A stretch of DNA of 64,000 nt from Cornus controversa (Eukaryota > Streptophyta > Magnoliopsida > Cornales > Cornaceae): assembly GCA_026545225.1 (NCBI GenBank), contig CM048852.1:13984146-14048145 (forward strand), read 5' to 3'. Positions 1 through 10,919 of the stretch are shown here, piece by piece. The stretch's first letter is position 1, and the number at the start of each line of letters is the position of its first letter. The translations under genes were made by a program, and so were the position numbers. The notes under the pieces are model-generated. The model was given only the letters and a program-made list of their open reading frames with translations, did no database searches and was not told the origin of the DNA.

Positions 1-1923
1 AGATTTTGATTCTTATCTTCCGATTTTATCTATGTTTCACAGCATTCAATTAGTGTTTGAGATTTGATTTTTAGATTAATTGATCGGATAATGTGAGATT
101 GAATTTCAAATATATAGTTCGTCCGACAATGCTCAACTGCTACATATATTCCTAGATCTAATGAAGTAAAGAATGTGATTGATAGTGATTCTGGTTCTAA
201 CAATATTGAAAAAAATGATATTGAGGATTGTGACAATAATAAAGTGTGGATTGTACACACGCGGCCATATACATGGTATGTTATTATTATTATTATTATT
301 ATTATATTTATTACCATTATTATTTCATTTTTAATTCTGTATTTATGATACAAAAAAGGTTACAAGTTGTAAAACTATAAAAGGGCCCTCTAATGACGAG
401 TGTTCATGAGAAAAAAAAAAGAAAAACTCTCTACTATATATCTCTTTCTTTCTTCCTACTAGACACGTGTGATTATTTTACAAATTGAGTTTGAAGACAA
501 GACTTGTATACCCACCTACACGTAAGGATATCTTATATTCATTGTAAATTCATATTTACAGTAATTGTTGTATTCTAAAAGTTGAATTTATGTTTTATGA
601 ATGAATTATTGTTTTGTATATATATGTTGTACTAGTATAATTATACAATAATATTAATAAAATTGGTATTTTAGTTGTTAGTGTTCTGATCTGATTTGTG
701 AAACATCCTATTAAATTTATGGATTACGCTTGTTCTAAATGTCCAATATTATTATTTTTTAACCATGGCCATATGTAATTTAGAATGATAATTTAAATAT
801 AACCAATTTCAAATTTTTAGCCAAACTAGCGGCCAACATAGATAATAAAATGATATATTCTAACAAATCGCATTTCTGAGACTCTAACTCGTAATCCGAT
901 TCGTAAACTACATATTCCTATTTTATAAATTCGTCACCGATTCATTGGATTGAAAATTTGATCCGATCCACATGAATCAAATTGGATCGAATCGAATTCA
1001 TTAAAATGAGTTGAGCCTTCAATTTGAGTGCACATTTTTAAAAGTTGTCGCTGTCAAATTCTGGAGGGGTGACCGTTTGAGAACCATCGGCACCAAACGG
1101 CACCTGCTATGAGAAACATACTCCTAGTGGTGAGCTTTTAAGGATAATGAGTTAAATATCACGCCCGGGCTAATGATTTCAATTTGAGTGCATATGGCCT
1201 ATCTTGGGCATCCACCGTACATATTCTTATACATACATTCAATTGCGTTATCGAAAAAAAAAACCCTCAGAACTTCTTTAGTGCACATTTAGATCCAATA
1301 CCATTCAAATTAAGAGTGCAACATCATGCAATAATATTAAATCAAAGATGCAACAATGACCTAAATGTGTTCCAATCTCGATTTAATGATATTGTTGCGG
1401 TTTTACATTTCGATGTAATATATTACATGAGTGTTATATCTTCAAAGTAAATGCATTTCGTGAGTGTTTATATTGTTGTTGCATTAATATTGTGTTATCG
1501 ATATAGTATGCTGCATCTTAGTTTTAACTTACACCGAATGATCCAATGTACTGAAGAGGTGATGGATCAGAAGATATAAATTGTTTACAAAGGAATAATA
1601 AATTAACTTTGAATCCACAAAATTTAAGCAAAGAGAAATTTGAAATTTTATTAATGAATGATAAATTTTGCTTGAACTACATGTGTATTAAAAAGAACCC
1701 AAAATGGAACTATCTCTAAAAATTATGAAAAAATAAGAGATAAAAATTAATCCCTAAAAGCTATTAATTTTAACATTTAAAAGAAAATATCATAAATCAA
1801 ATTTAATCTAAATTAGGTGAACTATATATGTGGATATAGAATACATTCCATTAACTTTTCTTATTATGGTTTTAGTATAACTATTGTTTATTTGCACCAT
1901 ATTGCATAGGTCAACACTACAAA
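1..1923. other. AT-rich stretch without a recognisable gene
   Basis: No coding region with family-level similarity is seen on either strand. There is an ATT microsatellite at about 281-305 and a short patch near 940-1015 rich in variants of GATCCGAT/AATCGAATT. The short open frames here have no recognisable motif and are best treated as noise. Confidence 0.5.
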
Positions 1924-2031
1924 TGGCCTCTAGCTCAATGGTATAGCTTATACCTTCAAAAAGGAGAACAGACGTCTGAGCCTCCCGATGTGAATAATCT
2001 GTGTGAGTCCTATGCAAACCGCTAATTTTTT
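1924..2031 (+). mobile_element. tRNA-derived SINE candidate
   Basis: A tRNA-like head is visible. The motif TAGCTCAATGGTA at about 1931 fits an RNA polymerase III A box, and GTCTGAGCCTCC about 45 bases later resembles a degenerate B box. The stretch ends in a T-run near 2024, as several plant SINEs do. It does not fold obviously into a functional tRNA, so a SINE or tRNA relic is preferred. No target-site duplication was identified. Confidence 0.35.
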
Positions 2032-2035
2032 TCAC

Positions 2036-2732
2036 CTCAAGAAAATTTTAACTTTGCATATGATCATACATTGCTGGAAAAATATGAGAGTTTAATTTTA
2101 ATCCGAAAACCTAATCATAATTTAAATATTCTTCTTTGAGAGATACCAGTTCAACAGATGAGCATCTACTGTACAAATAATTATTACATTCTATACAAAT
2201 AATCAATTTATTATTATTATTATTATTTAAAATAAATAAAAAAAGAAAGGGAAAAAAACAAAGTTTTCAACTAAGCGGTGATTATGACATGGCATTAATA
2301 AACCACTAACAATATTTTTGCTAACAATAGTTTTCAACCTTTTACGATATTTTTGTTGCATGCTAGACTATTATTTTTTGTCTTTGTTTTCCATAAGACT
2401 ATTCAATGATTGAAATTTCGTAAGACTATCCATTTTTTGCCTTGCAGTGAACTTCATCTATCCGCTCACCATTCAATCCTTGGGTCCTTGTTGTCATCGA
2501 CGATCTTCGACGATCAGCAAAGAGTGAAACGACGATCGACCTTGGTTGAAATCTTACCATTGGCGTTCTCTCCATTTCTCTCTCTGTCTCTTTGCTCTCT
2601 CTCTCTCTCTTTCTTTTCTATTAAGAGATTTTTCATTTTTTGCCTATTCATTAGTTGAACAGAGATTTTTTTGTATGTTCTAGGAAGAGATACCTCTCTC
2701 CTACATTTTTCTCTCTCACTCAGAAGAGATTT
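2036..2732. other. Unassigned AT-rich and CT-rich sequence
   Basis: A TTA microsatellite lies at about 2207-2226. A pyrimidine-rich, 5'-UTR-like stretch (TCTCTC runs) lies at 2570-2720, just before the gypsy fragment. The plus-strand open frame at 2410-2658 is low complexity and has no recognisable domain. Confidence 0.4.
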
Positions 2733-3810
2733 TCATAGTGGGGTTACCGAGGTCAAACAGAACCACCATGTAGTATAGGTAATAGTGGATTGATTGACTA
2801 AATCAGCTCATTTTCTGCCTATTTAAGCTACTGACAAGATGGAGAAGTTGTGTGATCTCTAAATTAAGGAGATAGTCAAGCTCCATGGAGTGCCGGTGTC
2901 TATTGTTTCAGATTGTGATCCTCGTTTTACATCTCAATTTTGGAGTACTTTTCATAACATTTTTGGTACTTCTTTGAGTTTGAGTACCGCCTTTCATCCT
3001 TAGACCAATTGTCAATCAGAGAGGGTCATTCAGGTATTAGAAGATATAATGTGTGCTTGTGCATTAGATTTTTGGGGTAGTTGGGAGGATCACTTACTGT
3101 TGATTGAGTTTGCCTATAATAATAACTATTAGGCTAGCATTGGCATGACACCTTTTGAAGCACTATATGGGAGACATTGTCGTTCACCGATCTGTTGGGC
3201 TGAGGTAGGTGATAGTAGCCTATTGGGGCCTGAGTTAGTACGAGAGACCACAGAGAAAGTAGCTACCATTCGAGATTGACTTCGTACTGCTTAGAGTCGA
3301 CAGAAAAGCTACGCAAATTGATGACAACGAGTTTTGGAGTTTACTGTAGGAGACTTGGTGTTTCTGAAAGTCTCGCATATGAAGGGAGTTATGAGGTTTG
3401 GTGGAAGGAAATGGAAGCTAGCTCCTCGATATGTTAGACCTTTTGAGATCACACACAAGATTGGGGAAGTGGCTTATAGATTGGCTCTACCTCCCAATTT
3501 ATCAACTGTTCATGATGTTTTCCATGTCTCTATGTTGAGGAGATGTTTGAGAGATGAGACTCAAACTATTGATTGTAACGAAGTAGAGTTGTGTCCTGAT
3601 GCTACATATGTTGGGACACATGTTTAAATTGTGGACTGTATGGTGAAATAGTTGAGGCGGACAGAGACTCCTCTAGTGAAGGTGCAGTGGAATCATCAGA
3701 ACAAGAGAAAAGCTACATAGGAGTTACAGTCAGAGATGATGAAAAAGTACCCACAACTTTTCGATTAAGGTACATAAATTTCGAGGACGTTGGGCCTCCA
3801 AGGGGGTGGA
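2733..3810 (+). pseudogene. Ty3/gypsy integrase C-terminal part, degenerate
   Basis: This is the 3' part of a Ty3/gypsy pol gene. Reading along the strand one meets remnants of the integrase core (LTKSAHFLP near 2800, VSDCDPRFTSQFW near 2910, FAYNN near 3110, [14 protein letters not shown] near 3150). The chromovirus-type linker [10 protein letters not shown] lies near 3515, and a tail resembling the usual end of the polyprotein (KYPQLF) near 3747. Frameshifts and stops interrupt it, including TAG in the otherwise conserved FHPQT motif near 3001. Only the last piece, 3334-3627, is open for about 97 codons. Gag, protease, RT and RNase H are absent upstream, so the element is 5' truncated. A purine-rich tract (AAGGGGGTGGA) ends at 3810, immediately before the LTR, as expected for a polypurine tract. 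Confidence 0.85.
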
Positions 3811-3811
3811 T

Positions 3812-4034
3812 TGTAAAGACTTTGATTATGTGGAAGATGTGTGTTTGTCTTCTCTTGTCCCCAAAGGTGCTCAATCTCACATTGTCTGTGTGTGGAAAGA
3901 GGATATGTTATATATATGGTGTAGTCTCTCTAAATGGTATGAGGCCTTTTGGGGTAAAATTCAAAAACAAAAACCGTGCGAGCTTAGGCTCAAAGCGGAC
4001 AATATCATACCATCAGGTAGAGCGGGTTGTTACA
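3812..4034 (+). mobile_element. 3' LTR of the truncated Ty3/gypsy element
   Basis: The LTR runs from TGTAAAGACTTTG to GGGTTGTTACA, has TG..CA ends and follows directly on the polypurine tract of the gypsy fragment. It is clearly homologous, in inverse orientation, to the solo LTR at 62,444-62,687. Shared blocks include ATGGTATGAGGCCTTTTGGG and AAAGCGGACAATATCATACC. The open frame at 3687-4070 crosses the pol/LTR boundary and is not a separate gene. Confidence 0.8.
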
Positions 4035-4839
4035 TATAAAATATGTGATTTTTATACACTTGATATTTAGAAGGTTATATATAAATATGTGATTTCTACA
4101 TAGTCTTGTATAAATCTCTATTGCAAATCCTAATCTTCGCAACTACCTCTCTTCTCCCCTCAGTGGTTGACGCTGAAGTGGAAGAGAGAGAAAGAGCGCT
4201 GGCGTAGCGTTTATTGTTTTTGGGGTTGGATTGAAGTTTTGGTTCTAACAATTATCAATCAAAGGGTCATCGAGCAATATGCCTCCTCACTCCTCAGGTA
4301 GTAAATTTCAATCCTCGAATAGTTAATTTCACTACTATTCATGCCATTCTTATTTCTTTAATTGGTGTTTTAGGTCTATAAAGGCATGTTTGTTATCCAA
4401 TTTTATGTACTATTTGAAATCATCTTGAGAAAGTTTCTTTAGTGGTATGGTTCTTCATGTTATTACTATGTTATATATCCTTGTGATTGTGATGCTAGAT
4501 TAAGTCATCAATAAAAATACTTCAACTACTAATGTCCATATTTGAAGAAATATTAATTTTTTTTTCAAATTCTAGGTTTACTCTCTGGAAAGAGAAAGAA
4601 AAAGCTTACTGGATTGAGTAGGTTCGGAAAAATATAGGTATGTGTTTGAGACTGTTCTTTTAATTAAGAATGCTACATTGTATTTGCTGTCTTTGAAAAT
4701 ATTCCGAACATCATTTGCAATAATTAATCAAGTCCTTTCAATTTTTTTGTACAAATTAAACTTGAGTCTCAAGTATTAGATGGGGAGGGCCTCTACGAAG
4801 GCTTGAGCTGATGCTGATTTGAATATGGTTCCCTCTCAG
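4035..4839. other. Unassigned sequence
   Basis: No coding similarity recognised. A 24-base copy of part of the neighbouring ARF exon (GGGGAGGGCCTCTACGAAGG onward) lies at 4781-4804, out of context. Confidence 0.4.
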
Positions 4840-4933
4840 GTACATCCAGAGCACATGCGCAACATCTGGGGTGGGGAGGGCCTCTACGAAGGCTTGGACT
4901 GGCTTTCCAACAACATTGCTAGCGAGGCAAGTA
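4840..4933 (+). pseudogene. ARF-type small GTPase, last exon only, frameshifted
   Basis: The stretch reads as the C-terminal end of an ADP-ribosylation factor. YIQSTCATSG is followed, after a frame change, by EGLYEGLDWLSNNIA. It begins right after a good 3' splice signal (CCCTCTCAG), which suggests a genomic copy of a terminal exon and not a processed cDNA. A five-base GGGGT addition near 4868-4877 breaks the frame between the two halves. ARF proteins are about 180 residues and guide vesicle budding at Golgi membranes; here the GTP-binding part (P-loop, DxxGQ, NKxD) is missing entirely. After the ARF-like end the frame runs on to a stop at 5001 with no recognisable sequence. Confidence 0.75.
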
Positions 4934-5803
4934 AAGTAGATGAAGAAAATAAAATAAATTCAAAAGTAAATTATATAGAATTATTCTCGGCCATGATATA
5001 GATCATCATATGTTTGCCAAATGTTCATATTTTTAACTTGTTGAGCGTCACATTTGGAGTTTGCTTATTAGTATGTATGTTACCAAAATTGTTCAGGAAC
5101 ATGTATTGAGGCCAGGCCTTTTGTTTCTTGTCCATTCCTCGTTAAAGTTAAAATTCAATGGTACTCGTGTACTTGAAGGAACTGACTTGCTGATTATTAC
5201 TATTACTATTGGTTGATGTGCCTGTGTTGTATGGGAGAGAATTCCAGGTGTTACATTGAAGAACATTTTAGTAGAATACACTGTCTGTCTCACAATAAAT
5301 AATCATGGCTCTGTTTCTTGGTTAAAAACAGAGTGAATGTTTTGATGGAGTCTGATATGGAGGAGCTAATTGATCGCCTCAAAACACTCTTTATGTATGT
5401 ATTATATAGGTGGTGCTAAGGATGACTTGGCAGTGTACGTGCCACTTTGCCAAGACAGGAAATTACTATATAGTATATCTATATAGCTATCTTGCTAGAA
5501 TCGATGACTCAGAGTATATCTGTATGGTGCATATAACTATGGTGTTATATGATCAATCATTTGGTTGTTAATGTTATTGAACTTTTCAAAACAGCAGCTT
5601 TCCACTTCCTTGTGTTTCAAAGATAATCAAAGCATTATTCAAGAAAAACTAGGAAACAAGCGATTGCCACCTTTTCTACCTACGAGGTTTATCCTAATAA
5701 TATCTTAACTTATAGAGAGTAATTTTAGGATTAATTACACTTACATCCCCTCCCCTCTAATTAGGGTTTATTACACTTACCTCTCCTCTATTTTCGTATT
5801 TAG
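4934..5803. other. Unassigned sequence
   Basis: No recognisable gene. A duplicated short phrase (TTACACTTAC with T-rich surroundings, near 5738 and 5771) lies just before the patatin remnant. Minus-strand frames at 5093-5293 have no recognised motif. Confidence 0.35.
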
Positions 5804-6448
5804 GTGAAGAATATGCTGAGCTTGGATGCTTTGCTTTCCGATATTTGCATTGCAACTTCAGTAGCACCAACTTATCTTCCTACACATTGTTTTGAAACCA
5901 AGGACCTTGCAGGAGAAGGGAGAGAATTTAACCTTATAGATGGTGTTGGCTGCATGGAATTGAAGTCTTGGAATTGGAGAAAATTTTGTCCACCAATTTC
6001 AAAATTCTAATTCCATAGAGCCCAACATAGTCTAAGAAACATTAATGTTGACATATATTGATGAGTTAAAAATTGTAGGGCGACTCATTAAATGGGATAG
6101 TGTCTTCGGTTGATATAGCTACCACAACAAATTTGGAAGATCTTGTAAAAGTCGGTGAAGTGTTGCTAAAGAAACCAGTTTCAAGGGAAAATTTGGAGAA
6201 AGGTATGATTGAGCCCTCTGATCAATAGACTAATGAAGAGGCTCTGAGAAGGTATATATATATATATATATGAATCATCTTACAGATTTTAACATGGAGT
6301 TTGCTTTAGCCTTTTAACAATTCTAACTAAATCATGATGTTGCAGGTTCGCCAAACTACTCTCTGAAGAGAGGCAACTTCGCAACATTAAATCACCACAT
6401 GGACAAGCTGCAAATTCAAAAATGATTCTTCTAGCTCTAAGACAATAG
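5804..6448 (+). pseudogene. Patatin-like phospholipase, 3' exons, broken
   Basis: Three exon-like blocks belong to a plant patatin-like lipid acyl hydrolase. Exon 5804-~5950, after a TTTAG acceptor, encodes [20 protein letters not shown] and the REFNLIDG stretch that carries the catalytic Asp of the family's DGG/DGA motif; here it reads DGVG and then leaves the family sequence. Exon 6079-6251 encodes NLEDLVKVGEVLLKKPVSR and later TNEEALRR. Exon 6346-6448 encodes FAKLLSEERQLRN and ends in TAG. The 6252-6345 intron has GT..AG ends and restores the frame exactly. Damage: in-frame TAG at 6226-6228, a missing segment between the first two blocks, and no N-terminal half with the GXSXG serine. Patatin-like proteins are normally about 400 residues, so this is a pseudogene fragment. 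Confidence 0.85.
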
Positions 6449-6864
6449 TTTCTAAGCGATGTATATATATATATGTATATATATTTTTTCTGTTAGTGGG
6501 GAACGCTATTCCTTGTGTTTTTTTTCCCCTTTATTTTTGCTTCTTGTTCTTCTTCAATAAAGGCCCAAATCAAATGGAATAAAATGTCCTCAACATAACC
6601 ATTCTCCGTATTAATCTTTGTGACTATTCAATAGTAGTAGTAAGGACTTCTAATTAATATTTGTGAATTAAGTACTTATTATATTGCTCCTCTTAATTCC
6701 TATAATAAGGTTAATTGCGCTTGTTGTCATCTTTCATGTTACACTAGATCTTTCCTATAATTTAAATTAGGTACATTCAAGTAATAAGTAAAGAATAAAG
6801 ATAAATGGGAAAAAAAGCTAATCTAACATACCATTAGCTTCATCATCCCACCTTCCTCTCTAGT
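6449..6864. other. Patatin 3' flank and unassigned sequence
   Basis: Probably the 3' UTR of the former patatin-like gene at first (AATAAAGG near 6557 could be a polyadenylation signal), then AT-rich sequence without features. Confidence 0.35.
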
Positions 6865-7110
6865 TAATTGGCACCAGTTCATCTTCTGGTTAGCAGCTCA
6901 AGGCAGATTGTCCACTCGTGATAAAAAAAACATGGTGCAACGCAAGTTAACTCTCCAAATGTATGTTCCTTATGCCTTTCCGATGCTGAGAACCACTCCC
7001 ACTCCCACTTATTTTTTGAATGCCAATTCTCCGAACCGATCTGGATTTTCATTCAACAAAAATGCCATATTTTGGTCAGCCCTAATGACTCGAACTCTCT
7101 AATTGTATGA
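6865..7110 (+). mobile_element. LINE ORF2 C-terminal zinc-binding (zf-RVT-like) fragment
   Basis: Read across at least one frameshift, the stretch matches the zinc-ribbon region found C-terminal to the reverse transcriptase of plant L1-type LINEs. HQFIFWLAAQGRLSTRD is followed in another frame by a CSLCLSDAENHSH-type motif and HLFFECQFSEPIW. The rest of the LINE is absent. It ends about 55 bases before the CACTA terminus at 7166. Confidence 0.7.
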
Positions 7111-7165
7111 TTTTCGTTCCACTGGAAGCCAAAATCATGAGGAATTCTCCCTCAAAGCTAGCTCT

Positions 7166-7235
7166 CACTACAAGAAAACATGGTTATAGTGGCCAAATTT
7201 TAGTGGCGGCGCGCTATAAAAAAGCCGCCACCTAA
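7166..7235 (+). mobile_element. Orphan CACTA transposon terminus
   Basis: CACTACAAGAAAAC at 7166 is the canonical plant En/Spm terminal inverted repeat. It is followed by sub-terminal inverted-repeat motifs (AGTGGCGGCGCGCT and, inverted, AAGCCGCCACCTAAA). No matching right end of the type TTTTCTTGTAGTG with the same subterminal motif was found in the window. The subterminal sequence differs from that of the large CACTA at 28.7-61.6 kb, so it is another family. Its extent to the right is unknown. Confidence 0.6.
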
Positions 7236-7964
7236 ACCTTTTGAATTCACGATGCCCCTCCCTCTGTCTCATTGTCATTACAACTCCTTTCATTTCTCTC
7301 TCTCTCTTCTGACTAAAATTGGGAAAGTTGGACCCCTCTCTCTCTTCCAAACACACGATGTCATTACTCTCACTATCACCTTCACTCTCTCTCACCCTCA
7401 CCTTCACTCTCATTCTCACCCTCACTACAATTCATCCTAATTTTGTCTCAGACTAAAAATATAACAATCATAGATCTGCCATTTCTGCCTTTTTCACTAT
7501 TGATTCTCTCTCTCTCTCGATAAATTTACTCATCCTGGATGTAATTGATCGATTGTTTGAGTTTGGATTGTCATTTCTGCTTCTCTCACTATCGATTTCT
7601 CTCTCTCTAAGATCTCCATGATTTACTTTGCTGATTACAATTGGTCGATTCTCTGAGTTTGGATTTGATCTTGCGTAGAGAGAGAATTAAGAGTTACTTC
7701 TTAATGCAATACCGACATCACATTTATGGAAAAATCTTGTAATAGTCTTTGTTGTGTTAATTTTGTTTTTTTAGGTCTCTCAATGCTTGAATTCACAAAT
7801 TGACCACAAGTCTTTAATTGGGGTAATCATCATTTGCCATCCCATTTGTGAACTGCAATCTCTGTTCACTTAATTTCATTACGTAATCATGGGATTAAAT
7901 CTTAGAATCCACATGATGTAACTTAATTGTCTGGTTAAATGGGATTCAATATGTTGTATGAGTT
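7236..7964. other. Pyrimidine-rich leader-like sequence
   Basis: CT-rich stretches (TCTCTC runs, near 7295-7430, 7505-7520 and 7600) and two similar phrases around GATTCTCTC/GATTTCTCTC look like a gene 5' UTR. No coding exon is recognised after it. The overlapping open frames at 7168-7440 are low-complexity by-products. Confidence 0.35.
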
Positions 7965-8871
7965 CCATGACTTTACTTTTGGCATTGTTTTGAACAAATT
8001 TGGGAACACAATATATGTTAACATGCAAGATCATTTTGGTGTTAATTTGAAGATTGAGTGGATGAAATTTTAAGACGTAGATTCGAGGACAGAAATTCAA
8101 AACTTTTCATATTAATTCTAGAACAAATTGAATTAATATGAAAAGTTTCCAATTATGCCTTAGAGAAAAGGAAGTTTCATATATTCCACAGAACTTGAGA
8201 AAGCCATTTTATAGTATTCCTGCTGAACCAAACTAATGGAGGGAAAGACTCTGTTCTTTTTTTTCCTAGTTAAACACACTCCTCTATGATCCTACCTCCC
8301 CTTTCTCTGAAATTTTTATGCTACCCAAAAGTATATTTGTATCAGGTTCTATTAAGTTGTTTTAGTTTCTAAAATGAAAATCAATTTCAATTATCAAAGT
8401 TGCAGTTAGCTTCTCATTTTCTCATGACTAAAGTAACAAAAATCTGAGAACTAAACTTTTATTTTCTTCTCTCTCACCTATTATTTTTCAGTGTCCACAC
8501 TTGGAGCAAATAAAATTTGGCCATTGTTGTCTATATTGTCGGCATTACAGTCATTATCCAAATGGAAAATGGCTTGGTGTCATTTGCAATCATTTTTCAG
8601 TGGGATTAGGAAAATTGTAACTTGGAAAAATCTATTGTTAGAAAATTTTGGCCTATATATACGACTTGTTTTTGTAGTTCTTTTTCTTCTTCATTTGAAT
8701 TTTATAATCCAAGCATTCCTCTTTCTTTCACTTTGGTTTAACGTTTTTCCAGCTTAATTAATCAACTTTAAAGATGTATATCTTTTACAGCTTTAATAAT
8801 CAACACTTTTTTTTTCAGAAGAAAAACGGAGGAAAAACTTGTCTTACCATGGTCTGTTCAACACAGCATAA
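7965..8871 (+). pseudogene. Paralogous copy of the TNL 3' intron and small exon
   Basis: This block aligns with 62,077-63,400. Shared segments include the TTTGAAGATTGAGTGGATG region (8046 / 62,141), the AGAGAAAAGGAAGTT region (8163 / 62,241) and the long CCACACTTGGAGCAAATAAA region (8494 / 62,941). In the other copy a 244-bp solo LTR is inserted. At the end, after a TTTTTTCAG acceptor, a short frame from 8819 (EKRRKNLSYHG) runs to TAA at 8869. Its partner at 63,388 is a candidate TNL 3' exon. The block therefore looks like a relic of a second member of a resistance-gene cluster, with its coding exons lost. The 88-aa frame at 8491-8757 lies in what is probably intron. Confidence 0.6.
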
Positions 8872-9702
8872 GAGGATTCTTAAATGGCCTTGTTTCATGT
8901 GTCAAGTGCTTGCTCTGCCACGAGTCTGATGACGAAGGTCTTAAGTTCAATTTCATGTGGCTTAACATGCCTTTTTCTTTCTCTTAGTACTTTAATTTAT
9001 ATATATATATATATAAGTATATAGACACACACTAGGAAGGATATGCGGTTGAATCCTTAAATCCTGTTTCCACAAGCAGCTTTAAGGGGTTCAATGGAGT
9101 CCAGCTTATGGTTATCTTTGTTTAATTTGTCTGTAATTATTTATTGAAATAGTTTCTGAGAATTCATTTTTTGATTTCAGGGCTTCTTTTATCTAAATTG
9201 ATATTCTATCATGAAGCATGAGAGAAAGGCTTTGTTGATTTGAGTTCAAGCTTGGGAGGCAATTTCTCTCATTAACTTTAGGAAAAAAAAATATTTGATT
9301 TCAAAAAAATTACAACCCACACAAAAAGATAAAAATGGAAAAGAAAAGAAAATGAGGAAAGAATTACAAATTTATTAAGATTTTTGGCTGTGTATTTCTG
9401 ACTGAGAAGACCTATTCTAGGTGGTGACCGCTTTGCTCAGTGGCATGTTCCTGCCTTCATATCAAGGGAGATCGGAGAAATAATGAACTTCATAAATCTT
9501 CAATCCGATAAACTTGAATCACCGAGATTCTATTTTGAAACACAAGAAAGTACTATTAAACTAACAGCCCTCGGCGGTACATATTTCAACTCATTTGCTC
9601 TTTCTGTCCCCTTTAGAATGAAAAAGTGATTTCTCACATAAGCGACCTTGCCATTTTGCAAAACAAATAGAATTGACTAATATTGTAGTAGCTAATATTG
9701 AA
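8872..9702. other. Unassigned sequence
   Basis: AT-rich, with an AT microsatellite near 8999-9016. No coding region recognised. Confidence 0.35.
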
Positions 9703-10267
9703 AATGGGGCTTGTAATATTATTTGATGGCCAAATGGATAGCTTCCCAGCTAGTGACAAGCTCAAAATTCACTATTTTAACTTCGGAGATACCCAGTTAA
9801 ACTAGTACATAGTTCTGGAAATAAACCACAAGGAAAAATAATTTACATTGCATCCTAAAGTGGTTTTAGACACTCCATTTCTTAAATTAATATATCATAA
9901 AATAAAATAAAATAAAAAATTGAAGTGTTTCATACTTTTCTTGTATTTGAATTTTTGCACTCAAACCATGAGCTTGGACTTTTCTTTTTTGAAAGCCACT
10001 TCATGGGATGCCAAGTGCTCGAATGAAAGGTGTTGACCACTTTAATTAAATTGTACACTATATTTATCCTCCCGCATCTGGAGCAATGTTAGCTATCTTT
10101 CAGAATCTTTTTCAATTGCCTTTTTTCAAAATTGAACAAGAGGCTCGTAATATTATCTCATGGCCAAAATGGATAGCTTCCTTGTTAGAGCAAGAGAAGC
10201 TCAAATTGCACTATTTTAACTTTGGAGATACACAGTAAAACTAGTACGTAGTTTTGGAACTAAACCA
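9703..10267 (+). repeat. Direct duplication of about 135 bp
   Basis: Two diverged copies, about 9703-9836 and 10,132-10,267, share phrases such as CTCACTATTTTAACTT-like and GGCCAAATGGATAGCTTCC (with small changes), then AGTAAAACTAGTAC and AGTTTTGGAA variants. They are separated by about 300 bases of AT-rich sequence. Their origin is not recognised. Confidence 0.6.
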
Positions 10268-10919
10268 ATACAGTAGTACAACTATTGTATTATGCTATAA
10301 ATCTTACAATTCATACATACCTTGAGTTATCCCTAAATTAAATTACAATTAATCTATTAAAGAAGAAAGTTAGGGTTACATCAATTTCCTAGAAGGATGT
10401 TTAGCCGCTCATGCTACAGATTAGAGACCCGATCAACGATGAATTCACCATGTTCATGCCTCTTCTTAACTACAAAATAACTCCAAAATCGCCCCTCTAG
10501 CTTGTCTCCAAGGCTGTCCAAGAGAATGCACCAAATATGACTTCAATCCCAGTTCATATAGGATTGGGAAGCAGCTCTCGGGGCCAAGGGCAATCGGACG
10601 CCCTTTGCCCTTTAAAAGGCGATCATCGCTTCTTTAGCATGTGGGCCTTGTTTGGGCCTTAGTGTAGATATGCCCAATCACCTCAATTGTTCAATTGGAC
10701 TACTGAATGGCTTGCATTTCTAACCCGATTAGCCTTAGATCTTTAATATTGACTTCTCCAATGGATATTGCAACATCTCTCTTCTATGTTACCATCAACA
10801 ATGGCCCAATTGCAATGATTTTAATGAAAATAGCGCTTTAGCACCTGAAAATCAAATAAACTCGAAACTAATATTAAAAATACTAAACAAGTATCACCAA
10901 ATAATTATTATATACAATT
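10268..10919. other. Unassigned sequence
   Basis: No recognisable feature on either strand. Confidence 0.3.

Noticed and set aside
1924..1996. Functional tRNA gene
   Set aside because: An A-box-like motif is present, but the B box is poor and no acceptor-stem pairing or anticodon arm could be drawn.
3687..4070. 127-aa plus-strand frame as a gene
   Set aside because: It runs from the end of the gypsy pol across the polypurine tract into the LTR; a chance frame.
7168..7440. Arg/Glu-rich and Ser/His-rich frames on opposite strands
   Set aside because: By-products of CT microsatellite-like sequence downstream of the CACTA terminus.
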